Assembly (NCBI RefSeq): GCF_009301415.1
Contig: NZ_CP045072.1
Span: forward strand, 1,851,001-1,915,000
DNA from: Paracoccus kondratievae
GTDB lineage: Bacteria > Pseudomonadota > Alphaproteobacteria > Rhodobacterales > Rhodobacteraceae
Length of the DNA stretch: 64,000 bases
Direction of reading: 5' to 3'
The notes below the pieces were generated by a model. The model was given only the letters and a program-made list of their open reading frames with translations. It did no database searches and was not told the origin of the DNA. Positions 39,244 through 47,725 of this stretch are shown here, in pieces (position 1 is the stretch's first letter; the number at the start of each line of letters is the position of its first letter). A program made the position numbers and the translations under genes.

Positions 39244-40891
39244 CGGCCGGATACAGCGCCGCCTTGAACGGAGCCACCCCTACACGGCGATAGGTGTCAA
39301 TAAAGCGCTCTTCGGGCGATTCGCGCAGTTCCAGATAGGCGTTGATGACGCGGTCGATGGCCGGCACCACCTCTTCGGCCGGGAAGCCAGCGCCGGCGCG
39401 CTGGCCAATGGCCGGAATGTCATAACCGTCACCACCCAGCGTGATCTGATAGTTCTCGACCCCGGCACGATCGAGGCCCAGAATACCGATATGGCCCAGG
39501 TGATGATGGCCGCAGGCGTTGATGCAACCCGAGATGCGGATGTTGAACTGGCCGATCTCTTCTTCAAGACCACGGGCACGGAAATGCTCGGCGATGTCCT
39601 GTGCGATCGGAATCGAGCGGGCAGTCGCCAGCGTGCAGTAATCCATGCCCGGGCAGGCAACGATATCACTGATCAGCCCGGCATTGGCGGTGGCCAGACC
39701 GGCTGCCTTCAGCTCTTGATAGACCGCGAACAGGTCCGATTTGTGAACATGCGGCAGGACCACGTTCTGTTCATGGCTGATGCGCAGATCGTGATGGCCG
39801 TAACGCTCGGCCAGATCGGCCAGCAGGCGCATCTGTTCAGCCGAAGCATCGCCCGGCGTCGCGCCCGGTGCCTTAAAGGTGACGGTGACGCTGGCATAGC
39901 CATCGACCTTATGGGCCGACAGGTTGGTGTCGGTCCAGCTGCGGAAGGCCGGATTTGCCGCGCGGTGCTGTTCGTAATCACCTTCGGGCTCGTTACGGAA
40001 GGCTGGTGGGGCGTAAAGGCTTTTCAACGCGGCCAGCAGGTCCTGATCGACGCCGGTAAAGACCTTGCGGCGACGCTCAAACTCGGCCTCGATCTCTTCG
40101 CGCATCACGTCAAGGCCGCGCTCGGCCACGGTGATCTTGATGCGCGCCTTGTATTTGTTGTCGCGCCGGCCCGAGAGGTTGTAGGTCGCGATGATCGCCT
40201 CGACATAGGGCAGCAGATCGCCTTCGGGCAGGAACTCACGCACCACCTGCCCCAGCAAGGGCGTACGGCCCAGCCCGCCGCCGATCCAGACCTGATAGCC
40301 CAGTTCACCCTGCTCGTTACGCTTAAGGCGCAGGCCGATGTCATGGGCGGCGATGACCGCGCGGTCCCTCTTGCCGCCCGAGACGGCGATCTTGAACTTG
40401 CGCGGCAGGAACTGGAATTCGCCATGGTCGGTGGACCATTGCCGCAGCAACTCGGCATAAGGGCGCGGATCGGCAACCTCGTCAGCAGCCGCGCCGGCAA
40501 AGGCATCAGTCGTCACATTTCGGATCGTGTTGCCCGAGGTCTGGATGGCATGCAGCCCGACATCGGCCAAAGCGTCCAGCATATCCGGGATATCAACCAG
40601 CTTCGGCCAGTTGAACTGGATATTCTGGCGGGTGGTCCAGTGACCGTAACCCTTGTCCCATTTCTTGGCCAGCAGCGCCAGCGTGCGCATCTGGTCGGGG
40701 CTGATCGTGCCATAGGGAATGGCCACCCGCAGCATATAGGCATGCAGCTGCAGGTAGACACCATTCATCAGCCGCAGAGGGCGAAACTCATCCTCGGTCA
40801 GGCTGCCGTTCAAGCGCCGCTCGACCTGCTGGCGGAATTGCTGGGCGCGGTGGCGCAGGTATTCGTTGTGCTGGGGACGCGCGTCAAACAT
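39236..40891 (-). CDS. cysI: Sulfite reductase, siroheme/[4Fe-4S] subunit
   Basis: CysI reduces sulfite to sulfide with six electrons. The 551-residue protein has the two-fold nitrite/sulfite reductase architecture, and the cluster and siroheme ligands are C413 and C419 (ACPGMDYCTLATARS), C456 and C460 (RISGCINACGHHHLGHIG). The ATG at 40891 is preferred, since the upstream in-frame stretch to 41176 has no family similarity. No flavoprotein CysJ is present, so electrons probably come from ferredoxin. It overlaps the DUF2849 gene by eight bases. Confidence 0.94.
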   Translation of the reverse strand: MFDARPQHNEYLRHRAQQFRQQVERRLNGSLTEDEFRPLRLMNGVYLQLHAYMLRVAIPYGTISPDQMRTLALLAKKWDKGYGHWTTRQNIQFNWPKLVDIPDMLDALADVGLHAIQTSGNTIRNVTTDAFAGAAADEVADPRPYAELLRQWSTDHGEFQFLPRKFKIAVSGGKRDRAVIAAHDIGLRLKRNEQGELGYQVWIGGGLGRTPLLGQVVREFLPEGDLLPYVEAIIATYNLSGRRDNKYKARIKITVAERGLDVMREEIEAEFERRRKVFTGVDQDLLAALKSLYAPPAFRNEPEGDYEQHRAANPAFRSWTDTNLSAHKVDGYASVTVTFKAPGATPGDASAEQMRLLADLAERYGHHDLRISHEQNVVLPHVHKSDLFAVYQELKAAGLATANAGLISDIVACPGMDYCTLATARSIPIAQDIAEHFRARGLEEEIGQFNIRISGCINACGHHHLGHIGILGLDRAGVENYQITLGGDGYDIPAIGQRAGAGFPAEEVVPAIDRVINAYLELRESPEERFIDTYRRVGVAPFKAALYPADA

Positions 40892-41228
40892 TGCTGGCCT
40901 CGACTTCGGACTGGGCGAACTCGGCTTGCTTGCCGTGGAAATAATTGGACGGACCGCGGCGGCGGAACGCTTCGCGGAAATGCGTGGGCTCGGGGCGGCC
41001 ATCGGGACCGCGGCGGGCCTCGGCCAGGTAGGGGCCGACGACGATATTGCCCTGCGACAAAGCGTCGAGCAGCGCCAGATCGGCGATGGCCTCATCCTCG
41101 AACAGATCGGCCTCACGCGGGTCAGCGGTCCAGCCCCCGTCGCGCATCCACACGCAATGGCCCTGACGCAGATCATTGGCGGTAATGACGGCGGGGGTCG
41201 CGGGGGATGGGGTAAAGCCTTTGGACAT
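40884..41228 (-). CDS. DUF2849 family protein
   Basis: The 114-residue protein (MSKGFTPSPATPAVITANDL; then GHCVWMRDGGWTADPREADL) matches DUF2849, a small family found before cysI in alphaproteobacteria. The role is unknown; linkage to sulfite reduction comes from genome context. It is the first gene of the leftward cys run and starts at an ATG 123 bases from the divergent Lrp-type regulator. Confidence 0.88.
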   Translation of the reverse strand: MSKGFTPSPATPAVITANDLRQGHCVWMRDGGWTADPREADLFEDEAIADLALLDALSQGNIVVGPYLAEARRGPDGRPEPTHFREAFRRRGPSNYFHGKQAEFAQSEVEASNV

Positions 41229-41256
41229 GGCCCTTTGCCTTTCGTTTCCTGTCCTG

Positions 41257-41266
41257 TCTATATAGA
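41257..41266. promoter_or_regulatory. AT-rich palindrome in the cys/lrp intergenic region
   Basis: TCTATATAGA is a perfect ten-base palindrome, 29 bases before the DUF2849 ATG and 86 before the Lrp-family gene. Its TATATA could be a -10 element for the cys run, or part of an operator. No clear -35 was found, though a TTGACG lies at 41282-41287 facing the regulator. Confidence 0.3.
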
Positions 41267-41351
41267 AAAAAATCCCCCATATTGACGAGTGGGCCAGAAA
41301 AATAAGAAACATGTCCCGTAATGGCGCAAATAGTCAGGACGCAATTTCACA

Positions 41352-41834
41352 ATGAGCGACGAGCGACAAACACCCATCCGGCTGGACGACACTGACCGCA
41401 AAATCCTGTTCCTGCTGCAAGAGGACGCGACCCTGTCGCTGGACGATATTGCGGCCCGTGTGGGGGCGTCCAAGACCCCGGTCTGGAACCGGATTCGCAA
41501 GCTGCGCGAGGCCGGAGTGATCCGCGCCCAGGTCGCGCTGCTTGACCCCGATTCCCTTGGGCTCGACGCCTGTTTCTTCGTGCTGATCCGCACCAGCGAG
41601 CATGACCCCGAATGGGCGCGACGCTTTCTGTCCGCCGTCCGCTCGCGCCCCGAGGTGATCGAGGCGCACCGCCTGGCCGGCGACATCGACTACATCCTTA
41701 AGGTCCGGGTCCGCAACGCGCGCGCCTATGACCGCTTTTATCAGGCGCTGATCTCAGAGGTCAGGATCCACAACGTCACCGCGCTTCTGTCGATGGAAGA
41801 GCTCAAGGCGACGACCGCCCTGCCTCTAAGCTAG
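41352..41834 (+). CDS. Lrp/AsnC-family transcriptional regulator
   Basis: The 160-residue protein has an N-terminal helix-turn-helix (LDDTDRKILFLLQEDATLSL; VGASKTPVWNRIRKLREAGV) and a C-terminal RAM sensor domain (GDIDYILKVRVRNARAYDRF). Lrp-family proteins bind DNA as multimers tuned by small molecules, usually amino acids. It is divergent from the cys genes, so it may control them; a cysteine- or sulfur-related effector is plausible but unproven. Its 3-prime end overlaps the opposing aminotransferase gene by nine bases. Confidence 0.93.
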   Translation: MSDERQTPIRLDDTDRKILFLLQEDATLSLDDIAARVGASKTPVWNRIRKLREAGVIRAQVALLDPDSLGLDACFFVLIRTSEHDPEWARRFLSAVRSRPEVIEAHRLAGDIDYILKVRVRNARAYDRFYQALISEVRIHNVTALLSMEELKATTALPLS

Positions 41835-42929
41835 GGCGGCCAGCGCGCGCGGCAGCGCCTCGGCAAAAGCAGAAAGCTCTGCCTCAGGCCCGCATGAGAC
41901 GCGGATACAGCGGTCAAGCGGTGCAACGCCGGGCATGCGTACAAAGATGCCCTCGCTCGCCAGCGCCTCAAGCAGGGCGCGGGCAAAGGCGCCATCGCGG
42001 CCGCAGTCGATGGTGACGAAATTCGTGGCCGAAGGCAGGGCGCTCAGCCCGTTGTCAGCTGCAATCCCGGCGATCCGGGCACGGGCCGCGGCGGTCTGGG
42101 CCTGCACATGGCCCAGCCAGTCCTGATCCTCCAGCGCGGCAAGAGCACCAATCTGGGCGGTTCGGCTGATGCCGAAATGGTTGCGGATGCGGTCGAACCC
42201 GGCGATCAGCTCGGCCGGACCGATGGCATAGCCGATGCGCATCCCGGCCATGGCATAGGCCTTGGAAAAGGTCCGGAACCGGATCACCCGCGCATCTTCG
42301 GGGTCAATCCGGGGAATGGCCAAAACAGGGGCGAATTCAGCATACGCCTCATCCAGAACCAGCAGGCTGCCTTCGGGCAGATCATCCAGCATCGCCTCGA
42401 TCCGCGCCCCCTCGTGCCAGCTGCCCATCGGGTTGTCGGGATTGGCCAGATAGACAAGCCGCGCCCCGGTCTCACGCGTTGCCGCAATCAGGGCATCGGG
42501 GTCCTCGGCATCGTCACGATAGGAAACTTTGCTCAGCCGTCCACCAAAACCGGCAACGTGATAATTGAAGGTCGGATAGGCACCCTCAGAAGTCACCACC
42601 GCTTCGCCCGGGGCCACCATCAGCCGCACGAGCAGACCCAAAAGCCCGTCAACCCCTTCGCCCAGCATGATGTTCTCAGGAGCAACACCATGATGCGCCG
42701 CCAAAGCATGGCGCAGATCATGGCTGTCAGGATCGCCGTATTTCCAGACCTCGGCCGCCGCGCGCGCCATCGCCTCGACCGCCTTGGGAGAGGGGCCAAA
42801 GCCGTTCTCATTCGCCCCCAGCCGGGCGCGAAAGGGCGCACCGCGCCGACGCTCCAGCGTCTCGGGACCGGTAAAGGGGACCGTCGCAGGCAGTCCGGCG
42901 GGAATAGGGGCGAAACGAAAACGTGTCAT
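41826..42929 (-). CDS. Histidinol-phosphate aminotransferase-like PLP enzyme
   Basis: The 367-residue protein is a fold-type I class I/II aminotransferase with the PLP Lys at about 223 in FRTFSKAYAMAGMRIGYAIG, the substrate Arg region CIRVSCGPEAEL, and the N-terminal ARLGANENGFGPSPKAVEAM typical of HisC. No other his genes are nearby, so it could be a HisC paralogue acting on aromatic amino acids or another substrate. The ATG at 42929 is preferred over an upstream start that adds a dozen residues. Confidence 0.85.
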   Translation of the reverse strand: MTRFRFAPIPAGLPATVPFTGPETLERRRGAPFRARLGANENGFGPSPKAVEAMARAAAEVWKYGDPDSHDLRHALAAHHGVAPENIMLGEGVDGLLGLLVRLMVAPGEAVVTSEGAYPTFNYHVAGFGGRLSKVSYRDDAEDPDALIAATRETGARLVYLANPDNPMGSWHEGARIEAMLDDLPEGSLLVLDEAYAEFAPVLAIPRIDPEDARVIRFRTFSKAYAMAGMRIGYAIGPAELIAGFDRIRNHFGISRTAQIGALAALEDQDWLGHVQAQTAAARARIAGIAADNGLSALPSATNFVTIDCGRDGAFARALLEALASEGIFVRMPGVAPLDRCIRVSCGPEAELSAFAEALPRALAALA

Positions 42930-43033
42930 GCCGCAACAGAAAACCCAATCGCGATCCGCGCGCAAGGGTGCCCCTCGCCTCCGCTTCTTTCGTGTCTAAA
43001 TATCCATGGGACAAAGCCCCCGGAAAGCCGGAC

Positions 43034-43270
43034 CTAGAACGCCTTGAAGGTGATCGTCGTCAGCGTCCGGACAATGCCGGGAATGTCGAACAGGTTTTCC
43101 GACAGAAAACGCCCGACATCCTGATCCTCGGGCACATAGATCTTGGCCAGCAGATCATAATCACCCGAGGTCGAGTAAAGCTCGCTCACGACCTCGCGGT
43201 CATAGATCGCATCAGCGACCTCATAGGTCTTGCCGGGCGAGCAGCGGAACTGGACAAAAACCGGGCGCAT
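43034..43270 (-). CDS. Stand-alone Lrp/AsnC ligand-binding (RAM) domain protein
   Basis: The 78-residue protein (MRPVFVQFRCSPGKTYEVAD; SGDYDLLAKIYVPEDQDVGR) aligns with the RAM sensor half of Lrp-family regulators but has no DNA-binding domain. Such proteins may bind amino acids and modulate full-length Lrp proteins, though few have been studied. The ATG at 43270 is best; the longer in-frame reading to 43342 would extend into the MATE gene. It lies 31 bases after the MATE gene in the same direction. Confidence 0.83.
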   Translation of the reverse strand: MRPVFVQFRCSPGKTYEVADAIYDREVVSELYSTSGDYDLLAKIYVPEDQDVGRFLSENLFDIPGIVRTLTTITFKAF

Positions 43271-43301
43271 GGCGATCCTCTTGATCTCAGACGGCGACAG
43301 A

Positions 43302-44678
43302 CTAGACCGTCGGCGCGGCGCGGGTCCAGTCCCCCCGCGCAAGTCCGCGCCAGAAGCGGCGCATCAGCAGGACCGCAGCACAGGTCAGCCCCGCCACCAG
43401 CCCCAGCCACAATCCGGCCGGACCGATCCCCGCAATGAAGGCCAGGCCATAGGCAACCGGGATGCCGACCAGCCAATAGCTGACTGCTGCAATGACCATG
43501 GGAACCCGGGTGTCCTGCACCCCGCGCAAAAGCCCCAGCCCGATCACCTGCATGGCATCGGTCAGCTGGAACAGACCTGCGTAAAACAGCAGCGCCGCCG
43601 CAATCTCGATGATAGCCGGGGTTTCAGCATGGGTCGCGTCGAGATACAGCCCGACCAATTGGCGCGGAAACAGCTCGAATGCTGCAACGGCAAGTACCGC
43701 GATCACGGCCGAAACCACGGTCACCGTAATTCCCGCATCACGCATCCCCAGCGCATCGCCGCGGCCTTTGGCCTGCCCGACGCGCACGGTGGCTGCGTTC
43801 GACATGCCCAGATGCAGCATGAAGGTCAGCGAGGCCAGCTGCAGCGCAATTCCATGCGCCGCAAGCTCTCGCGTGCCGATCCAGCCCATCATCACGTTCG
43901 AGCCGACAAATAGCCCACCCTCGGCCACCATGGTCAGACCGATGGGCAGACCCAGCAAAAAGACCGCGCGCATCTCGGCCCGGTCCGGGCGCCAAAAGCG
44001 ATGGAACAGCCGGTATTTGCGTGCCACCGGCAGCCATGCGGCATAGGCCGCGATCGCGAGCAGCCCCACATATTGCACAACGACCGCCGCAATCGCCGCC
44101 CCACGCACGCCCATTTCCGGCATGCCCATATTGCCAAAGATCAGCACCCAGTTCAGGAAAATCACCACCGGCAACCCGGCAAGCGTGATCCACAGCACGA
44201 CCTGCGTACGCTCCATCGCCGCCAGATAGCTGTTCAGCGTCAGCTGGCACAGAACGGCGATCAGGCCGACACCCTCGATGCGCAGATAGTCCTGGGCCAG
44301 CTGGGCGACATCGGGTTTTTGTCCGACAGCCAGCAGGATCGGGCCAGAATACCACATCGCCGGCAACACCAGCACGGCATAGATCACCGACAGCCACAGC
44401 GCCATGCGGGCCGAACGGCGGACCTCGACCTCATCCCCCCGCGCAATGGCGGTGGCGATCAGGCCCATGACACCGATGCCGAACCCCATGCCCAGAAAGA
44501 ACAGGATGTTAAAGAACGACACCGCAATGACCAAAGCGGCCAGCTCGGTCACGCCATACCACCCCATCATCACCGTATCGGCGACATGAATGGCCATGCG
44601 CGCAAGGTGGCTGCCAACAAGCGGCAGACCCAGCGCCAGTGTTGCGCGCAGATGGGGGATATAGCGGACAAAATTCAT
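43302..44678 (-). CDS. MATE family multidrug efflux transporter
   Basis: The 458-residue protein has twelve membrane helices in two halves and resembles NorM-type exporters, which expel cationic drugs and metabolites in exchange for Na+ or H+. It begins MNFVRYIPHLRATLALGLPL, followed by HVADTVMMGWYGVTELAAL in the first half and GGLFVGSNVMMGWIGTRELA in the second. The transported compound is unknown. It is followed by the stand-alone RAM protein and preceded by the L,D-transpeptidase, all reading left. Confidence 0.92.
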   Translation of the reverse strand: MNFVRYIPHLRATLALGLPLVGSHLARMAIHVADTVMMGWYGVTELAALVIAVSFFNILFFLGMGFGIGVMGLIATAIARGDEVEVRRSARMALWLSVIYAVLVLPAMWYSGPILLAVGQKPDVAQLAQDYLRIEGVGLIAVLCQLTLNSYLAAMERTQVVLWITLAGLPVVIFLNWVLIFGNMGMPEMGVRGAAIAAVVVQYVGLLAIAAYAAWLPVARKYRLFHRFWRPDRAEMRAVFLLGLPIGLTMVAEGGLFVGSNVMMGWIGTRELAAHGIALQLASLTFMLHLGMSNAATVRVGQAKGRGDALGMRDAGITVTVVSAVIAVLAVAAFELFPRQLVGLYLDATHAETPAIIEIAAALLFYAGLFQLTDAMQVIGLGLLRGVQDTRVPMVIAAVSYWLVGIPVAYGLAFIAGIGPAGLWLGLVAGLTCAAVLLMRRFWRGLARGDWTRAAPTV

Positions 44679-44734
44679 GTGTCTGCCTTATCCTTGGGCA
44701 GAGGCTGCGGCAAGATGGCACGCAAGGGCGAACC

Positions 44735-45379
44735 TCAGGGCAGGATCTCGACCTCGGTGCCGACACGGGCATGGGCAAAGATCTCTTCGATCTCGTCATT
44801 GGTGACGGCGATGCAGCCGGCAGTCCAGTCACCCTTGACGCGATAGCCGTCGGGGATCTGGTTCGGCTGGCCGTGGATCATGATGTCTCCGCCCGGGCTG
44901 ACACCCATGCGCCGGGCCGCCTCGCGGTGATGAGGCTGGGGATAGTCGATGCCAAGCGACAGGTGATAGGCGCTGTTGCGGTTCAGCCGGTCGATGCGAA
45001 AAATGCCTTCGGGGGTGCGGCCGTCGCCTTCACGGCTTTTGTCACCATCTGGCGCAAAGCCAAGCGCGATGCGAAAGGTCCTGGGCGGTCCGCTTTCCTG
45101 ATAGACGGTCATCCGGCGGGCAGCTTTTTCGACCAGAATGCGCTGTACGGACGAGGCAATGGGCGCCTCGGGCCGCGCTGGCGGGCGCTGAAAGATTGGC
45201 GGCAGCGCGATATGGGGCAGCCGGAATTCGGGCAGCCGCGGCCAGTGCCAGCCCGAAGCTGGCGGCTGCGTACTGCCCGGCGGCGGCAAGGTGGCGGGCT
45301 GGGGGGCCCAGATCAGCCACAGCCCCCACAGCAACGCCGCAAGGCAAAGCACCGAAAAGATCGCGCCAAGCCGCTTCAT
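44735..45379 (-). CDS. L,D-transpeptidase (YkuD domain)
   Basis: The 214-residue protein has a single N-terminal membrane anchor (about 4-25), a Pro-rich linker (PPPGSTQPPASGW; LPPIFQRPPARPEAP) and a YkuD domain with active-site H169 in GGDIMIHGQPNQ and C189 in GDWTAGCIAVTNDEIEEI. Such enzymes make 3-3 peptidoglycan crosslinks or attach proteins to the wall. Its start overlaps the C-S lyase stop by four bases, so the two are probably co-transcribed. Confidence 0.93.
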   Translation of the reverse strand: MKRLGAIFSVLCLAALLWGLWLIWAPQPATLPPPGSTQPPASGWHWPRLPEFRLPHIALPPIFQRPPARPEAPIASSVQRILVEKAARRMTVYQESGPPRTFRIALGFAPDGDKSREGDGRTPEGIFRIDRLNRNSAYHLSLGIDYPQPHHREAARRMGVSPGGDIMIHGQPNQIPDGYRVKGDWTAGCIAVTNDEIEEIFAHARVGTEVEILP

Positions 45380-46560
45380 TGCAGGTCGCGGAATGCCTCT
45401 TGCAGCCGTCCCACCGCCTCGATGACACGGGCGCGCTGGGTGGCGATATTAAACCGCAGGAAGTTTTCGCCTCCGGTGCCAAAGGTGCCGCCGTGGTTGG
45501 CGGCGATTCGGGCACCTTGCTCGACCCGGCGGGTAAACTCGGCCCGCTCCATCCCGGTGCCCGAGAAATCGACCCATGCCAGATAGGTCGCCTGCAAGGG
45601 CATTGAGCCAAGGCCGGGGATCGCGCCCACCCCGTCGTCAAAGATGCGGCGGTTGCCGTCAAGGTAATCGGCCAGCGCATCGACCCAGGCGGCCCCTTCG
45701 GGCGAATAGGCGGCGGCGACCATGGCCGGCCCGAAAAGCCCGGGCGAGATGCCCCCGGCCATCATCCGGTCCTGCAGCCGCTTGCGCAGCCCCTCATCGG
45801 CCACGATCAGATTGCCGATATGTGCGCCCGCAATGTTAAAGGTCTTGGTCGCGGCGGTCAGCGTGATCAGCCGCGCCGCAGCCTCGGGCGCAGCATTGGC
45901 CAAAACCGTATGCCGCGGGCTGCCCGGCATGACCAGATCGTGATGGATCTCGTCCGAGACCAGAATCAGGTCATGGGCTGCACAGAAATCGGCGATCTGG
46001 CGCAGTTCCTCGGTGCTCCAGACCCGGCCACCGGGGTTATGGGGCGAACAAAGGATCAGCATCCGCTCGCGTCCGGTCAGCAGGCTTTGCCAGCCCTCCC
46101 AGTCCAGACGGTACTGACCGTCCTCAATGACCAGCGGAAACTCGGCCACCTCGCGGCCAGAGGCGCGGACGACCCGGGCAAAGGCGTGATAGACCGGGGT
46201 CATCAGGATGACGCGGTCGCCCGGCTGGGTGAAGGTATCGACACAGATCGAGGTTCCGTTCACCAGCCCATGCGCAGACAGGATCCATTCAGGCTCAACC
46301 TGCCAGCCGTGGCGGTTTGCCATCCACCAGCGGATCGATTCGATATAAGCCGGGTTCGCGCCGGGATAGCCATAGACGCCATGCGCGGCCAGACGCTCGA
46401 CCGCCTGCTGCACCGAAGCGGGCGGGCGAAAATCCATATCCGCCACCCACATCGCGATCCCGTCACGAGGCGAGACGCCATAGGTCGCCTGCATGTCATC
46501 CCATTTGGAGCAGGTGGTTCCGGTGCGGTCGATCAACTCGTCAAAGTCAGGCAGCGTCAT
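45376..46560 (-). CDS. PatB/MalY-family cystathionine beta-lyase
   Basis: The 394-residue PLP enzyme carries the family start FDELIDRTGTTCSKWDD and the motif MWVADMDFRPP, with the PLP Lys at 239 in TLTAATKTFNIAGAHIGN. MalY/PatB proteins cleave C-S bonds of cystathionine and cysteine conjugates, yielding homocysteine or thiols, pyruvate and ammonia. Its exact substrate is unknown. The nearby sulfur assimilation genes are suggestive but not in the same operon. It is divergent from the deformylase cluster, across 78 bases. Confidence 0.9.
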   Translation of the reverse strand: MTLPDFDELIDRTGTTCSKWDDMQATYGVSPRDGIAMWVADMDFRPPASVQQAVERLAAHGVYGYPGANPAYIESIRWWMANRHGWQVEPEWILSAHGLVNGTSICVDTFTQPGDRVILMTPVYHAFARVVRASGREVAEFPLVIEDGQYRLDWEGWQSLLTGRERMLILCSPHNPGGRVWSTEELRQIADFCAAHDLILVSDEIHHDLVMPGSPRHTVLANAAPEAAARLITLTAATKTFNIAGAHIGNLIVADEGLRKRLQDRMMAGGISPGLFGPAMVAAAYSPEGAAWVDALADYLDGNRRIFDDGVGAIPGLGSMPLQATYLAWVDFSGTGMERAEFTRRVEQGARIAANHGGTFGTGGENFLRFNIATQRARVIEAVGRLQEAFRDLQ

Positions 46561-46638
46561 GGGTCATACCTCGGTTTCCATTCGCTGACACCATAGCGGC
46601 TTGTTGCGCAAGGCCAAGGCTTGCCCTAGATCACGGGC

Positions 46639-47160
46639 ATGACATTGCGCAGCATCATCCTCCACCCCGATCCGCGGCTGAAAAAGATCTGCGAGCCTGT
46701 GGCCCGCATCACCCCCGAGATCGAAACGCTGGCCGCCGACATGCTGGCCACGATGTATGACGCGCCGGGCGTTGGCCTGGCCGCGCCGCAGGTTGGCGTC
46801 CTGTCACGGCTTTACGTCATGGACTGCGAAAAGGACCCCGAGGCCCCGCGCAACCCCGTGGTCATGGTCAACCCCGAGATCACCTGGCGTTCCGACGAGC
46901 TGAACACCTATGAGGAAGGCTGCCTCTCGATCCCCGACCAATATGCCGATGTGACCCGGCCCGCCCAGGTCAAGGTCCGCTGGCTGGGCCTCGACGGCAA
47001 AACCCATGAGCGCGATTTTGAAGGACTGTGGGCCACCTGCGCCCAGCACGAGATCGACCACCTCGATGGCAAGCTGTTCATCGACTATCTCGGCCCGATC
47101 AAGCGCCAGATGATCACCCGCAAGATGGTCAAGCTCAAGCGTGAGCGGGGTCGTGGCTAA
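46639..47160 (+). CDS. def: Peptide deformylase 1 (canonical)
   Basis: This enzyme removes the formyl group from nascent N-formylmethionine. The 173-residue protein has all three motifs intact: GVGLAAPQ (44-51), EEGCLSIP with metal ligand C95, and QHEIDHLDG with H137, catalytic E138 and H141. It is the first of three tandem family members and overlaps the second by 20 bases. With fmt further along, it forms the formylation/deformylation pair. This is the likely housekeeping copy. Confidence 0.97.
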   Translation: MTLRSIILHPDPRLKKICEPVARITPEIETLAADMLATMYDAPGVGLAAPQVGVLSRLYVMDCEKDPEAPRNPVVMVNPEITWRSDELNTYEEGCLSIPDQYADVTRPAQVKVRWLGLDGKTHERDFEGLWATCAQHEIDHLDGKLFIDYLGPIKRQMITRKMVKLKRERGRG

Positions 47161-47668
47161 GCCCGCACCCCCTGCGCCTGCAAGACAGGGCCGCGTCCGG
47201 CCCGTCCTGATCCATCCCCATCCCGCATTGCGTCACCGCTGCGATCCGGCAGCGGCACTGTCCCGCGACCGGATCAATGAACTTGCCGCCGATCTGCTGG
47301 CAACCATGTATGACGCGGGTGGGCGTGGCCTTGCCGCACCGCAGATCGGCAAGCCCTGGCGCATCTTTGTCATGGATCACGGCTGGAAAGAGGGTGCACC
47401 CAGTCCGCGCATTGTGATCGACCCCGAGATCGAGCCCCTCGGCAGCGAGGTGGGCACGATGGAGGAAGCCTGCCTTTCAATCCCCGATCATCCGGTGGCG
47501 GTAACTCGACCAGTCACGGTGCGGCTGCGCTGCCTTGATCTTGCAGGCCAGCCGCAAAGCCTGACCCTGACAGGGATCGAGGCACGTATCGCCCAGCATG
47601 AGGCAGACCATCTCGACGGTCGCCTGATCCTTGATTTTGGCACGGGACCGCAGGACACAGGGGAATGA
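47141..47668 (+). CDS. Peptide deformylase 2 (variant motif 2)
   Basis: The 175-residue protein has GRGLAAPQ, EEACLSIP (metal-ligand C111) and QHEADHLDG (H153, E154, H157). The metal ligands and catalytic Glu are kept, but the usual Gly before Cys is Ala. The GTG at 47141 overlaps gene 1; a second in-frame GTG at 47153 has a GAGCGGGG upstream and may be the true start. Activity is likely but its physiological need beside gene 1 is unclear. Confidence 0.87.
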   Translation: MSGVVAKPAPPAPARQGRVRPVLIHPHPALRHRCDPAAALSRDRINELAADLLATMYDAGGRGLAAPQIGKPWRIFVMDHGWKEGAPSPRIVIDPEIEPLGSEVGTMEEACLSIPDHPVAVTRPVTVRLRCLDLAGQPQSLTLTGIEARIAQHEADHLDGRLILDFGTGPQDTGE

Positions 47669-47725
47669 TTTACCTTCGCCTGCCGCCGTGCTAGCCGGGC
47701 TTTCTCTGCTGACAAGGCCCTTTCG

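Noticed and set aside
40892..41176. N-terminal extension of cysI
   Set aside because: It lies over the DUF2849 gene in another frame and is unlike any sulfite reductase N-terminus.
39491..41185. 564-codon open frame opposite cysI
   Set aside because: Same reason: antisense to cysI, no recognisable domain, arginine- and glycine-rich.
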